Shown here: in pieces, positions 25,533 to 35,072 of the stretch
Numbering within the stretch: position 1 is the stretch's first letter
Layout: the number at the start of each line of letters is the position of its first letter
DNA from: Acinetobacter sp. XS-4
Lineage (GTDB): Bacteria; Pseudomonadota; Gammaproteobacteria; Pseudomonadales; Moraxellaceae
Reading direction: 5' to 3'
Assembly (NCBI RefSeq): GCF_023920705.1
Contig: NZ_CP094657.1
Coordinates: 1 to 64,000 of the forward strand
Length of the DNA stretch: 64,000 bases
Notes under the pieces: model-generated
Database searches by the model: none
What the model saw: the letters and a program-made list of their open reading frames with translations, nothing else
Told to the model about the DNA's origin: nothing
Program-made: the position numbers and the translations under genes

Positions 25533-27011
25533 ATGACAGATTCTCGTGAAAACTGGACGTCACGATCTGGTTTTATTATTGCAGCCGTTGGTTCGGCTGT
25601 AGGCTTAGGTAATATTTGGCGCTTTCCATACGTTGCTTATGAAAATGGTGGTGGTGCGTTTCTTATTCCCTATCTATTGGCACTGATTACTGCTGGTTTA
25701 CCGTTATTATTTTTAGATTATGCGGTCGGTCATCGTAGTACTGGTTCACCTCCAAAAGCATATCGGGCCTTATTTAAAGGTGGAGAAACATTAGGATGGT
25801 GGCAGGTTTGTGTCTGTATCATTATTGGTTTGTATTATGCAAGCGTTTTGACATGGGCAGGTAGTTACGTTTACTTCTCTATTGGTCAAATGTGGGGAAG
25901 TGATCCGGAAGGTTTCTTCTTTAATACCTACTTACAAACCTCAAAAGCGACTGGTTTTGATTTACAGTTTGTAAGTCATTTATTCTGGCCGATTGTTGGA
26001 ATTTGGGCACTTACTTTAATCATTCTTTATGGTGGGGTGAAAAAAGGTGTGGAATTATCCAATAAGATTTTCATGCCATTATTATTCGTTCTATTTACTA
26101 TTTTGGTGATTCAATCATTACGTTTACCGGGTGCAGTTCAAGGTTTGAATGCATTCTTTACACCAAACTGGTCGGCAATGATGGACTATAAAGTATGGTT
26201 AGCCGCTTATGGTCATACTTTCTTCTCCCTCTCTGTTGGTTTCGGGATCATGGTTACCTATGCATCTTATTTAAAACCAAAAACGAATTTAACAGGTTCT
26301 GGCTTAATCGTTGGTTTTGCAAATGCATCAACTGAGATTTTAGCGGGAATTGGTATTTTTGCAGCGCTTGGTTTTATGGCACATGCAGCAGGTACTGAAG
26401 TTAAAGATGTCGTGAGTGGTGGAATTGGATTAGCATTTATTGCATTCCCGAAAATTATTTCAAGCTTAGGTGCTGGGGCTGATTTATTCGGTCTTTTATT
26501 CTTCTCTTCACTTTTCGTCGCAGGTATTTCTTCGATGGTCAGTATTTTGGAAGTGCCTATTGCAGCAATGCAAGATAAATTGAAATGGGGCCGTAAAAAA
26601 GCTGTAACGATTATTGGTGGTGGTAGTGCACTTGTATCAATTATTTTATTCTCAAGTGTAAATGCAATTAAGCTGGTTGATATTGTTGATCACTTTATCA
26701 ATAACATCGGTATTATCGGTGGTGCATTAATATCAATTATTAGCGTAGCTTGGTTTAAACGTTCAGCTCTTAAAGAACTTAGTGACCATATAAATCGTAT
26801 CTCAACCATTCAAGTGGGTAAGGGATGGGATTTCACTTTAACGGTTATTACATCTTTAATCTTGTTAACTACACTCTGTATGACTGTTTTTAATTTGATC
26901 AAAAATGGCTATGATACTTATAGTATGAGCTTACAAGGTGTATTCGGCTGGGGCAGTGTGATTTTCTGTGCGGTCGTTGCAATCGTGTTAAGCAAAATGA
27001 AAGATCGCTAG
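25533..27011 (+). CDS. sodium-dependent NSS/SNF-family amino-acid transporter
   Basis: Inner-membrane LeuT-fold symporter of 492 residues, importing an amino acid with sodium. Seen: the family signature GSAVGLGNIWRFPYVAYENGGGAFLIPY at residues 16-43, which holds TM1 with the unwound GNIWRFP sodium and substrate site, then further hydrophobic segments to the C-terminus. A stop at 27009-27011 overlaps the ribosome site of a tiny gene (27024) encoding a MetS-like subunit. That pairing is typical of the methionine/alanine MetP-type branch, so methionine or alanine is the best guess for substrate (inference). Confidence 0.92.
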   Translation: MTDSRENWTSRSGFIIAAVGSAVGLGNIWRFPYVAYENGGGAFLIPYLLALITAGLPLLFLDYAVGHRSTGSPPKAYRALFKGGETLGWWQVCVCIIIGLYYASVLTWAGSYVYFSIGQMWGSDPEGFFFNTYLQTSKATGFDLQFVSHLFWPIVGIWALTLIILYGGVKKGVELSNKIFMPLLFVLFTILVIQSLRLPGAVQGLNAFFTPNWSAMMDYKVWLAAYGHTFFSLSVGFGIMVTYASYLKPKTNLTGSGLIVGFANASTEILAGIGIFAALGFMAHAAGTEVKDVVSGGIGLAFIAFPKIISSLGAGADLFGLLFFSSLFVAGISSMVSILEVPIAAMQDKLKWGRKKAVTIIGGGSALVSIILFSSVNAIKLVDIVDHFINNIGIIGGALISIISVAWFKRSALKELSDHINRISTIQVGKGWDFTLTVITSLILLTTLCMTVFNLIKNGYDTYSMSLQGVFGWGSVIFCAVVAIVLSKMKDR

Positions 27012-27023
27012 GAGGATAAAATA

Positions 27024-27167
27024 ATGAATACTTCGGCAATCGTGATGATGGTGATTTCGATGGTGTTTTTATGGGGCGGATTGATTTTATCCATCCTACA
27101 TTTATCGAAACATCCTGAAGAGTTAGATGATGTTTTAGAAGATGTAAAAGATCAGCATACGCTTTGA
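27024..27167 (+). CDS. MetS-like small subunit of NSS transporter
   Basis: 47-residue single-pass membrane peptide. It opens MNTSAIVMMVISMVFLWGGL, a hydrophobic helix running into ILSILHLSKHPEEL and an acidic tail. The ATG is 12 bp after the transporter stop and follows a strong GGAGGA site that overlaps that stop, so the two are translationally linked. Position, size and the WGGL...HLxxHPEE pattern match the methionine/alanine-import NSS small-subunit family (MetS), known to be needed by MetP in Corynebacterium. Likely an obligate partner of the upstream transporter. Confidence 0.88.
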   Translation: MNTSAIVMMVISMVFLWGGLILSILHLSKHPEELDDVLEDVKDQHTL

Positions 27168-27180
27168 TGCTGACCTAGTA

Positions 27181-27207
27181 AAAAGCAGGCTTTAAGCCTG
27201 CTTTTTT
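27181..27207. terminator. bidirectional terminator
   Basis: AAAAGCAGGC (27181-27190) pairs with GCCTGCTTTT (27196-27205). It serves the transporter operon and the convergent rsmB. Confidence 0.92.
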
Positions 27208-28511
27208 TATGCAATTTTTTGAATTTTACAATAATAAAATCCATCGCCAGACTGCGCTTGCGGTAATAATTGTCGACCATGAATTTGTTCAAGTCCCCAA
27301 TTCGCTTCAATCTTAATTTCTTTTGCATCAGTATGTTCTGCAAAGAAATTTATCATCTGCTGTTCATTTTCAGCTTTTAAAACTGAACAGGTAATATAGA
27401 GCAGTGTGCCTCCAACGTTGAGTTGTTGCCACATGTGTTCCAAAATTTGCTTTTGCAGTTCAATCGTTTGAGCTATGTCGCTAGATTGGCGCAATAAACG
27501 GATATCAGGATGACGACGAATAACACCTGCCGCAGAACATGGTGCATCAAGCACAATACAATCTACTGGTTGTGCAGGCACCCATTGGGTTGCATCGGCT
27601 GCCAAAATTTCTGTTTGACTTTGATCAAGTGCTAAGCGGTTTAAATTCTCGGTTACACGGATTAAACGGTTAGAATCTTGGTCAATAGCAATGAGCTGAG
27701 CTGGTTTAAACTTTTCGAGTAAATGAGCTGTTTTTCCACCGGGAGCTGCACAGGCATCAATCACTGTTTTATTATTTAAATCTGGCAATAATGTTGCACA
27801 TAGCTGAGCATGTTCATCTTGTACAGAAAACCATCCCTCTTCAAAACCGGGTAGTTGGGTAATTTGTACGGATTGTTCAAGAACAATACCTGCTTCAGAC
27901 AAAGTACATGCACGTGCTTGAATATCTAGACTTTGTAATTTTGCTAAATAGGCATCACGGCCAATATGACGCTGGTTAACTCGTAAGGTTAAAGGTGCGA
28001 CTTGTTTTAATGATTGGCAAAGAGATTCAGTTTGTTCTCCCCAATCCTTTTTTAACCTTTTAAAAAGCCAACTTGGTAAGCCATGCGCTTGCTGTAAACC
28101 TTGCTGAAAGTCATCAGTTTCACGAGTAGCACGGCGCAAAATAGCATTCACAATACCGCCGAGTGCAGGAAATCCAAGTTGTTTGGTGGCATCTACTGTT
28201 TCTGATATGGCAGCGTGTGCTGCAATACGCGTGCATAAAACTTGATAAAGCCCAACATACAGACAGGTTTCAACAGTTTCATTATTCAAAGGTTTGCTGA
28301 GCAAAGGTAGGCTAATTGATTTAAGTGCAAACCATTGGCGTAGCGTACCTAGAACAAGTTCATGAAATAGTGCGCGATCACGTTCAGCAACTTGATTCAG
28401 CTGTGTATTTAAAATACTAGCGAGTGATTGGCCTTGCTGAACTTTTAATAACGTCTGGACAACTTGAGCACGTAAGTTAAATCGTGACGAATTTGATGAA
28501 ACCTGACTCAT
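27207..28511 (-). CDS. rsmB: 16S rRNA m5C967 methyltransferase RsmB
   Basis: SAM-dependent methyltransferase that makes 5-methylcytosine at position 967 of 16S rRNA. The 434-residue product has an N-terminal NusB-like RNA-binding domain (about 1-140) and a C-terminal Rossmann domain: DACAAPGGKTAHLLE (SAM loop), LDAPCSAAGVIRRHPD with the releasing cysteine, and LLYITCSVLKAENEQ with the catalytic cysteine. It overlaps the end of fmt by four bases (ATGA), so the two are translated from one transcript, as in many proteobacteria. Confidence 0.96.
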   Translation of the reverse strand: MSQVSSNSSRFNLRAQVVQTLLKVQQGQSLASILNTQLNQVAERDRALFHELVLGTLRQWFALKSISLPLLSKPLNNETVETCLYVGLYQVLCTRIAAHAAISETVDATKQLGFPALGGIVNAILRRATRETDDFQQGLQQAHGLPSWLFKRLKKDWGEQTESLCQSLKQVAPLTLRVNQRHIGRDAYLAKLQSLDIQARACTLSEAGIVLEQSVQITQLPGFEEGWFSVQDEHAQLCATLLPDLNNKTVIDACAAPGGKTAHLLEKFKPAQLIAIDQDSNRLIRVTENLNRLALDQSQTEILAADATQWVPAQPVDCIVLDAPCSAAGVIRRHPDIRLLRQSSDIAQTIELQKQILEHMWQQLNVGGTLLYITCSVLKAENEQQMINFFAEHTDAKEIKIEANWGLEQIHGRQLLPQAQSGDGFYYCKIQKIA

Positions 28512-29470
28512 GGTAGAATTTGTCCTACGTGAAGTTTTTGAGTTTGTGCAATTTGTTGAGCATTCATTGCTTTACCACCCGGCCATTGCACGCTGCTCAG
28601 ACAAATAAAGGAGTTTTGACCACAAGCAACATGTACGCCTTGTTTATCAATCGCGATAATTTCACCAGCTTGAACATTTGCTTGGTTTTGAGTAGAAGTC
28701 GCTGAGTTCCAAACACGTAAAGCATTATTTTCATCTAACTGAATGAATGCAACTGGCCAAGGGTTGAACGCACGAATATTTCGGTCAAGTTGAACAGCAT
28801 CATTTGACCAGTCAATACGAGCTTCTGATTTCACCAATTTGTGTGCATATACAGTTAGACTTTCATCTTGAACTTCACGCTCTGCCAAATATTTTTGTAG
28901 CGTTTCTTCTGACTCGAGTACCTCACAAATTGCTTCCGCACCTTGAACTGCGAGTTTGTCATGTAAAGTCGCTGATGTATCTTCGGCTGTGATTGGACAA
29001 TAGGTTTTATACATCATATCGCCTGTATCTAAACCAGCAGCCATTTGCATGATTGTGATTCCTGTTTCTTCATCACCTGTTGCAATCGCACGCTGAATTG
29101 GTGCTGCTCCGCGCCAACGTGGTAATAGTGAACCGTGAATATTTAAACAGCCATATTTAGGTGTATCGAGCACAGCTTGTGGCAGAATCAAGCCATAGGC
29201 TGCAACAACCATCACATCGGCACCTAAAGCTGCAAGTTCTTGTTGGGCTGCGAGCCCTTCTTCTGTAGATGCTTTAAAGTGAAGTGGTTGATAAACAGGG
29301 ATACCATGTTCAAGCGCAAGCTGTTTTACAGGAGATGGTGTTAGTTTTTGTCCACGGCCTGCTTTACGATCTGGCTGAGTGTAAACGGCGATAATTTCAT
29401 GGGAAGTTTTTAATAATGCCGCCAATGCTGTTGCAGCAAATTCGGGGGTGCCAGCAAAAATAATTTTCAC
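28508..29470 (-). CDS. fmt: methionyl-tRNA formyltransferase
   Basis: Formylates initiator Met-tRNA using 10-formyl-tetrahydrofolate. The 320-residue product has FAGTPEFAATAL at the N-terminus, the catalytic LNIHGSLLPRWRGAAPIQRAI and GLDTGDM motifs, and a C-terminal tRNA-binding OB-like domain. It is upstream of rsmB with a 4-bp overlap. No def gene precedes it; the upstream 340 bp contain only a promoter region shared with ilvD. Confidence 0.97.
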   Translation of the reverse strand: MKIIFAGTPEFAATALAALLKTSHEIIAVYTQPDRKAGRGQKLTPSPVKQLALEHGIPVYQPLHFKASTEEGLAAQQELAALGADVMVVAAYGLILPQAVLDTPKYGCLNIHGSLLPRWRGAAPIQRAIATGDEETGITIMQMAAGLDTGDMMYKTYCPITAEDTSATLHDKLAVQGAEAICEVLESEETLQKYLAEREVQDESLTVYAHKLVKSEARIDWSNDAVQLDRNIRAFNPWPVAFIQLDENNALRVWNSATSTQNQANVQAGEIIAIDKQGVHVACGQNSFICLSSVQWPGGKAMNAQQIAQTQKLHVGQILP

Positions 29471-29818
29471 AAATGCAATCCAAAAAGAGTTTATGGGTAG
29501 TATACGTGAAAAACGTTTGAAGCCCTAAACTCATGGCTATTGAGCGTTTTAGTTTTTAAATAGTGAACAAAAAATTATTCAAAAAATTTTATTGATAAAA
29601 AAAGGTTATGAAAAAATAAAAAATTATTCATGTAAGTTTTGCTAAATATTGACTGACTATTACTGTTCTTGGCTTTCCGAATATTATTTGCTTCTATAGA
29701 ATGGAGAATGATCAAATTATGATGATGAGTCAATATTCCGACTGATCTAACGCTATATCAGTATCATTCAGCCAGAGTGGGAGAAATTCCGCTCAAGCAC
29801 AACTTGTTGGAAACACTA
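29471..29818. other. divergent promoter region between fmt and ilvD
   Basis: About 350 bp of AT-rich DNA with no ORF that looks real. I see no leader peptide rich in branched-chain codons and no attenuator-type terminator before ilvD, so ilv-style attenuation is not evident here. Confidence 0.5.
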
Positions 29819-31648
29819 ATGCCTGACTATCGTTCAAAAACATCGACACACGGAAGAAATATGGCTGGCGCACGTGGCTTATGGCGTGCAACAGGAATGA
29901 AAGATGAGGATTTCGGCAAACCGATTATTGCGGTGGTCAATTCATTTACTCAATTTGTTCCAGGCCATGTACATCTTAAAGATTTAGGGCAACTAGTCGC
30001 AGCAGAAATTCAGGCGGCAGGTGGTGTTGCTAAAGAGTTTAATACGATTGCAGTAGATGACGGGATCGCAATGGGGCATGACGGCATGCTTTATTCATTA
30101 CCATCACGTGATTTGATTGCTGACTCAGTTGAGTACATGGTGAATGCACATTGCGCCGATGCAATGGTATGTATTTCTAACTGTGACAAGATTACTCCGG
30201 GAATGTTGATGGCTGCGATGCGCTTGAATATTCCAGTGGTTTTTGTGTCTGGCGGCCCAATGGAAGCGGGTAAAGTTAAATTCCGCGGTGATGAAAAAGC
30301 GATTGACCTTGTTGATGCAATGGTTGTTGCGGCTGATGAAAGTTATACAGATGAAGAAGTAGCGGAATTTGAACGTTCAGCATGTCCAACCTGTGGTTCA
30401 TGTTCAGGTATGTTCACTGCAAACTCAATGAACTGTTTAACAGAGGCTTTGGGTTTATCTTTACCAGGTAATGGTTCAATTGTTGCGACTCATGCGAATC
30501 GTAAAAAATTATTCTTAAAAGCCGGTCAGCTTATTGTTGAATTGGCTAAACGCTATTACGAACAAGAAGATGCAAGCATTTTACCGCGTTCAATTGCAAC
30601 AAAGGCTGCATTTAAAAATGCGATGACGCTTGATATTGCAATGGGTGGTTCAACCAATACGGTTCTACATTTATTGGCTGCGGCAAGTGAAGCAGAAGTT
30701 GACTTTACCATGGACGATATCGACGAACTATCACGTCGAGTTCCTGTATTGTCTAAAGTAGCACCTGCAAAACAAGACGTTCATATGGAAGATGTACACC
30801 GTGCAGGTGGCATTATGGCCATTTTAGGTGAGCTTGACCGTGCGAAATTACTTGATGTATCACTACCAACTGTACATGAGAAAACTTTAAAAGATGCATT
30901 GGATAAGTGGGATATTATTCGTACTGAAGATGCAGATGTATATGAATTCTATCGCTCATCTCCAGGTGGTGTACCAACGCAAGTTGCATTCTCTCAAAAT
31001 CGTTACTACGCAACTTTAGATGGCGATCGTGAAAAAGGCGTTATTCGCAATGCAGAACATGCATTCTCGAAAGATGGTGGTTTAGCAGTTCTATATGGCA
31101 ACATCGCGCTTGATGGCTGTATTGTAAAAACTGCGGGTGTAGATGAATCGATCTTGAAATTTACGGGTACAGCGCGTGTTTTTGAGAGCCAAGATGCGGC
31201 TGTAGATGCTATCTTGGGTCATGACATTAAAGCTGGCGATGTTGTTGTGATTCGTTATGAAGGTCCACGTGGTGGTCCGGGTATGCAAGAAATGCTTTAT
31301 CCAACCAGCTATCTTAAATCTAAAGGTTTAGGAAAAGACTGTGCATTAATTACAGATGGTCGTTTCTCTGGTGGTTCATCAGGTCTTTCGATTGGACATG
31401 TTTCGCCAGAAGCTGCTGAGGGCGGTGCAATTGGTTTGGTAGAAGATGGCGATACGATTGAAATCGATATTCCAAACCGTACTATTCACTTGAACGTTGA
31501 TGATGCGACTATGGCGCACCGTCGTACAGTGCAAGAAGCGAAGGGCTGGCATCCGAAAGAAGAACGTAAACGTAAGGTATCAAAAGCGTTAAAAGTTTAT
31601 GCAATGCATACAACAAGTGCAGCGAAAGGAGCTGTACGCGTTCTATAA
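29819..31648 (+). CDS. ilvD: dihydroxy-acid dehydratase
   Basis: Iron-sulfur dehydratase of valine, leucine and isoleucine synthesis (third common step). The 609-residue product starts [20 protein letters not shown]. Cluster cysteines appear in [12 protein letters not shown] and [19 protein letters not shown]; the C-terminal swivel domain holds [20 protein letters not shown]. The start is ATG 29819, where the family begins; the frame is open 14 codons further upstream. A long-loop terminator follows at 31681-31730. No other ilv genes are adjacent. Confidence 0.97.
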   Translation: MPDYRSKTSTHGRNMAGARGLWRATGMKDEDFGKPIIAVVNSFTQFVPGHVHLKDLGQLVAAEIQAAGGVAKEFNTIAVDDGIAMGHDGMLYSLPSRDLIADSVEYMVNAHCADAMVCISNCDKITPGMLMAAMRLNIPVVFVSGGPMEAGKVKFRGDEKAIDLVDAMVVAADESYTDEEVAEFERSACPTCGSCSGMFTANSMNCLTEALGLSLPGNGSIVATHANRKKLFLKAGQLIVELAKRYYEQEDASILPRSIATKAAFKNAMTLDIAMGGSTNTVLHLLAAASEAEVDFTMDDIDELSRRVPVLSKVAPAKQDVHMEDVHRAGGIMAILGELDRAKLLDVSLPTVHEKTLKDALDKWDIIRTEDADVYEFYRSSPGGVPTQVAFSQNRYYATLDGDREKGVIRNAEHAFSKDGGLAVLYGNIALDGCIVKTAGVDESILKFTGTARVFESQDAAVDAILGHDIKAGDVVVIRYEGPRGGPGMQEMLYPTSYLKSKGLGKDCALITDGRFSGGSSGLSIGHVSPEAAEGGAIGLVEDGDTIEIDIPNRTIHLNVDDATMAHRRTVQEAKGWHPKEERKRKVSKALKVYAMHTTSAAKGAVRVL

Positions 31649-31967
31649 AATATTCAATTTTATTAATTGAATAGAAATTATGCACCCATCTGCACGATGA
31701 ATTATTATCATGCTGATGGGTGCATTTTTTACATCTATTCGAAAAAATAGGCTTGTAGATGAGGGTGTTGCAAGTCATTCTATGGGTTTGCTATAAAATG
31801 ATGATAAAATCTTCACCGATGCAGGAATACGTGCAATAACATGATCTTTGTTCTGCATAAGCAGAGCTTTCAGCATTTTGTATATGAAGTTTCTGCGACA
31901 CTTTGTACTGCGATCAAAGCAGTTTTTTGGTCTTGCTTAGGATTTATTTTTTAGAGGCTCTACTCTC
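31649..31967 (+). other. intergenic region after ilvD
   Basis: It contains the ilvD terminator and then about 230 bp that must include the promoter of the next gene. No gene or further structure is recognised. Confidence 0.5.
31681..31730 (+). terminator. terminator after ilvD
   Basis: TGCACCCATC (31681-31690) pairs with GATGGGTGCA (31715-31724), followed by TTTTTT. The 24-nt loop can fold further. Confidence 0.85.
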
Positions 31968-33257
31968 ATGTCATTGCTACGCCGTTGGTTTGACCCTATC
32001 CGATCGAGTTGGTTTTACCAAAAACCTTCACGTCAAGCGGTGTTACCCACGGAAAATGGTTTAAGTATTTATTTACGACTTGATGATGTGTATAGCTACT
32101 TAGCTGTTCAGCAACTGTCTCAGCTCGATGAGATTTTAAGTGATGAACTTAAGCCCTTAAAAATTATTATTTCCCATACGGCTTCTGAACCTCCGAATGG
32201 TATGTTGCATGAAGAATGGCAAAATTATTGTTTGAATGATGCCAAAATATTAGCCAAACAACACCGTTTTGCTTTTGATGAATTTCCAGAAATCCCAAGC
32301 CAAGAATCTTTAAAACAAGCTGCTGTCATATTAAAAAGAACCCCATTACAAGGTCAGAATTTCTTACATTTACTTGAAGATATTTTTCACATGCTTTGGC
32401 AGCAACAATATGGAAAGTTGCGTACTTTACATGCCATGGCAGTTAAACATCAGCTCCCTCAACATTTTTCTGAACGTATTTTTACGGATGAGCCTGTAAC
32501 GGCTGCATATTTTGAGTTTGGTGGACGTAAATATCATGCAGTAGATGATTTATTACGTTTAACTCGTCGTCTAAAGCAGCAAAAGTTACTGACTGGTAAT
32601 CCGATCTTTTTAATTAATCATATCGAATGGCGTGAGCATTTGATTAATGATGCTGAGGCACTTACCGAAATTCAGACACTTCATCCTGAGCTCGATATAT
32701 ATATTGCCTTGGAAGATCCAATGAGCTGGCTGTTGCTTGCTTATATTAAGGAAGAACTGGCTGATTATTACGACATTCAATTAAAAGTTTATCCTTTAAG
32801 CTACCAAGGCCGAGATTGGTTTGACTGGAGTTTGGCAACCCGCGTTTCTAAACGAACAGACGTCGCTTTTACTCCTTTTTGCCGCCCTACAGAAGAAAGT
32901 ACGCTTGAAATGGCAAAGCTTTTTTATAGTGTGCAGGAAAATCAGCAAATCGATACGATTTTTACGATCTTGCAAGCCGCTTGGACAAAAGGAAAAGATT
33001 TATCTTTCCAAAAGCATTTCCAAGAATTACAGCAGCAGCTGGGAATTGAGCAGTTAACCGAGCAGGATGTGCCAGCAGTTCTGGCACAAAATGATGCTTT
33101 TTGCAAAGATAAGCATCAGCCTGATTTACCAGTTCTAGAGTTGCGTATTGATGGTCAAAGCTATGTATTTAATAGTTTGTACCGTGTTTGGATGATTGAA
33201 AGTATTTTTAGTAATGTATTAGAAGAAAAATATAAAACGGCCTCAACTTTTAATTGA
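31968..33257 (+). CDS. tandem DsbA-like / HCCA-isomerase-like protein
   Basis: 429-residue cytoplasmic-looking protein without signal peptide; function unknown. Two halves each begin with a strand-and-helix pattern like that of the DsbA-like thioredoxin fold used by 2-hydroxychromene-2-carboxylate isomerases: LSIYLRLDDVYSYLAVQQL (residues about 31-50) and LDIYIALEDPMSWLLLAYI (about 242-261). The usual CxxC of DsbA is absent in both, and the SPYSYL serine motif of the isomerases is replaced by DDVYSYL and EDPMSWL. It may use glutathione or be a binding protein. It is followed by a TauE/SafE exporter gene 78 bp later on the same strand. Confidence 0.62.
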   Translation: MSLLRRWFDPIRSSWFYQKPSRQAVLPTENGLSIYLRLDDVYSYLAVQQLSQLDEILSDELKPLKIIISHTASEPPNGMLHEEWQNYCLNDAKILAKQHRFAFDEFPEIPSQESLKQAAVILKRTPLQGQNFLHLLEDIFHMLWQQQYGKLRTLHAMAVKHQLPQHFSERIFTDEPVTAAYFEFGGRKYHAVDDLLRLTRRLKQQKLLTGNPIFLINHIEWREHLINDAEALTEIQTLHPELDIYIALEDPMSWLLLAYIKEELADYYDIQLKVYPLSYQGRDWFDWSLATRVSKRTDVAFTPFCRPTEESTLEMAKLFYSVQENQQIDTIFTILQAAWTKGKDLSFQKHFQELQQQLGIEQLTEQDVPAVLAQNDAFCKDKHQPDLPVLELRIDGQSYVFNSLYRVWMIESIFSNVLEEKYKTASTFN

Positions 33258-33261
33258 GGCC
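33239..33261. repeat. 8-bp inverted repeat overlapping a stop codon
   Basis: GGCCTCAA (33239-33246) pairs with TTGAGGCC (33254-33261) across seven bases; the stop codon of the DsbA-like gene (33255-33257) lies in the right arm. There is no T run on the plus side, so it is at best a weak terminator or an mRNA-end stabiliser. Confidence 0.6.
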
Positions 33262-33335
33262 CACTTCTAAAAACAAGAATAGGGCAAAGCCTGTTTTTTC
33301 CGTAGCATAACCTTGTAAGGAATCGGAGATAAACA

Positions 33336-34067
33336 GTGACATTTTTAGCAATTATTATGGTGGTGTTTGCCTTTGCTGGCATGATTAAAGGCATGATCGG
33401 TCTAGGGTTGCCCGCAGTATCGATGGGTTTGCTCACGATCGCAATGAGTCCTTTTCAAGCAGCCTCTTTACTTATTGTTCCTTCAATGGTTACCAATGTT
33501 TGGCAGCTTTTTGCTGAAGGGCATGTCTGGTCTTTTATTCGCCGTTTCTGGACGTTATTAGTGGGCATTGTGGTAGGCTCAATATGGAGTTTTCTACCGA
33601 CTTTAAGTCAAAGTCATGGGAAGAGTAGTGAAATTCTATTAGGCTGCATGTTGGCCCTATATGGTCTCTATGGTCTATGTGTGAAGAAGCTTCCGCACTT
33701 AGGTAAACATGAGCGTTGGTTATCACCTATCATTGGTTATATTGGTGGGGCAGTGACGGTAGCAACAGGCGTCATTATTATTCCGATTGTTCCTTATTTG
33801 CAGTCTTTGCATTTAAAACGTGACGAGTTGGTACAAGCTCTAGGACTGACTTTTACGGTGTCTACTATTTGTCTTGCGGTTTTTTTACATCACAACCCGA
33901 TGTCAGGAATAACACTGAACTATCGTTTATCTTTTGCGGCTTTATTCGCTGCACTCATTGGTATGTGGTTAGGTAAAAAAATCCGTTATCGCCTAAATGA
34001 ACAGAAGTTTCGCCGTATCTTTTTTATAGGTTTAGTCTCATTAGGTCTTTATATGGTTTTGCACTAA
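33336..34067 (+). CDS. TauE/SafE-family sulfite/organosulfur exporter-like membrane protein
   Basis: 243-residue inner-membrane protein with about eight hydrophobic segments and the family N-terminus FAFAGMIKGMIGLGLPAVSMGLL. A second internal G-rich repeat, IIGYIGGAVTVATGVIIIPIVPYLQSL, marks the duplicated TauE fold. Members export sulfite, sulfoacetate or taurine-related anions; the substrate here is not known. GTG start with CGGAGA upstream. It ends nine bases before the convergent LysR gene, with no clear terminator between. Confidence 0.85.
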   Translation: MTFLAIIMVVFAFAGMIKGMIGLGLPAVSMGLLTIAMSPFQAASLLIVPSMVTNVWQLFAEGHVWSFIRRFWTLLVGIVVGSIWSFLPTLSQSHGKSSEILLGCMLALYGLYGLCVKKLPHLGKHERWLSPIIGYIGGAVTVATGVIIIPIVPYLQSLHLKRDELVQALGLTFTVSTICLAVFLHHNPMSGITLNYRLSFAALFAALIGMWLGKKIRYRLNEQKFRRIFFIGLVSLGLYMVLH

Positions 34068-34076
34068 GCCAAGTGT

Positions 34077-34967
34077 TTAAGGGCGATGCTGTAATAAAAA
34101 ATTTGCAAATTGTTGGTAACTGCTAGGCAGCTGATTGAAATTTTGTGTGGCTAAAAGCAGTTTACGATTTGCCCACGCACCTAGCAGTTGGATCGAATGA
34201 AAATCATAATCCGATTGCAAACGCTGTGCAGCGCGAGCCGGCATAATCGCAATTCCCACGCCTTTGGCAACTACTTCAGCAATTGCACTAAAGTTAGGTA
34301 AGCGCAAACGGTACTGTATGTTAAAGCCTAATAGCTTAGCTTGGGTTTCGATAGACTGTTGCAAAGAGTGATGGGGTTTAAGACCAATAAAACCATAGCT
34401 TAGAGCATCTACCAAATTCAGCTCTTGGCATTGAGCTAAATTATGTGTAGCAGGGCAAATCAGAACTAACGGATCACTAGCAAATTCCTTAGTTTGCAAA
34501 TGTCTGGTATCAAAAAAACTTGAGACTAGACCTAGACTCGCAACCCCTTGCGTTAATGCATCTACAATTTCTGAGCTTTCTGCCTCATGCAAATCGATAT
34601 TCATTTCAGGATGAAGCACCAGATATTGCGGTAATAACATAGGCAAATATTCACTTTGAGCAGAAGAGTTACACCAAAGCGTTAATGCCTCTGTGGTAGG
34701 GTGCCTAAACCGCTGCATTTCTTGTTCGAGTTGATCTTTTTGTGCTAAAAGCTGACGAGCATGTTCTACAAAAGCATGTCCTGCTGTGGTGAGTTCTAGC
34801 CCAGTGGTTTGGCGAATAAATAAGGGTGTTTCAAAATATTGTTCGAGTTTTTTTATACGCTCGCTCGCTGCTTGAAGTGAAATCGCAGAGCGATCAGCAC
34901 CTTTAGTTAGGCTACCAGTCGAGACAATATGGAGAACTAGCTGTAAATCAAAAAAATCAAAACGCAT
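34077..34967 (-). CDS. LysR-family transcriptional regulator
   Basis: 296-residue LysR-type regulator. The N-terminal winged helix spans about 1-60 (LVLHIVSTGSLTKGADRSAISLQAASERIKKLE) followed by a type-2 periplasmic-binding-like effector domain. The operon target is not evident: it is convergent with the TauE gene and 105 bp from the RutG-like permease gene, which is on the same strand and upstream. Its effector is unknown. Confidence 0.9.
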   Translation of the reverse strand: MRFDFFDLQLVLHIVSTGSLTKGADRSAISLQAASERIKKLEQYFETPLFIRQTTGLELTTAGHAFVEHARQLLAQKDQLEQEMQRFRHPTTEALTLWCNSSAQSEYLPMLLPQYLVLHPEMNIDLHEAESSEIVDALTQGVASLGLVSSFFDTRHLQTKEFASDPLVLICPATHNLAQCQELNLVDALSYGFIGLKPHHSLQQSIETQAKLLGFNIQYRLRLPNFSAIAEVVAKGVGIAIMPARAAQRLQSDYDFHSIQLLGAWANRKLLLATQNFNQLPSSYQQFANFLLQHRP

Positions 34968-35040
34968 GATATGAACGTATTGAAATGCAAAAATTCATCA
35001 TACTAAAAAGTGATCAAGAAATGTGATGAAAGGCAATAAT

Positions 35041-35068
35041 AAAAAGGCAGCTTTCGCTGCCTTTTTTT
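35041..35068 (-). terminator. terminator after the pyrimidine permease gene
   Basis: AAAAAGGCAGC (35041-35051) pairs with GCTGCCTTTTT (35056-35066); T-rich on both sides. Confidence 0.9.
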
Positions 35069-35072
35069 GAAC

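Noticed and set aside
31263..31276. parS-like CCACGTGG in ilvD
   Set aside because: Outer bases do not match (four mismatches to the core); it encodes the conserved GPRGGPGM of the enzyme.
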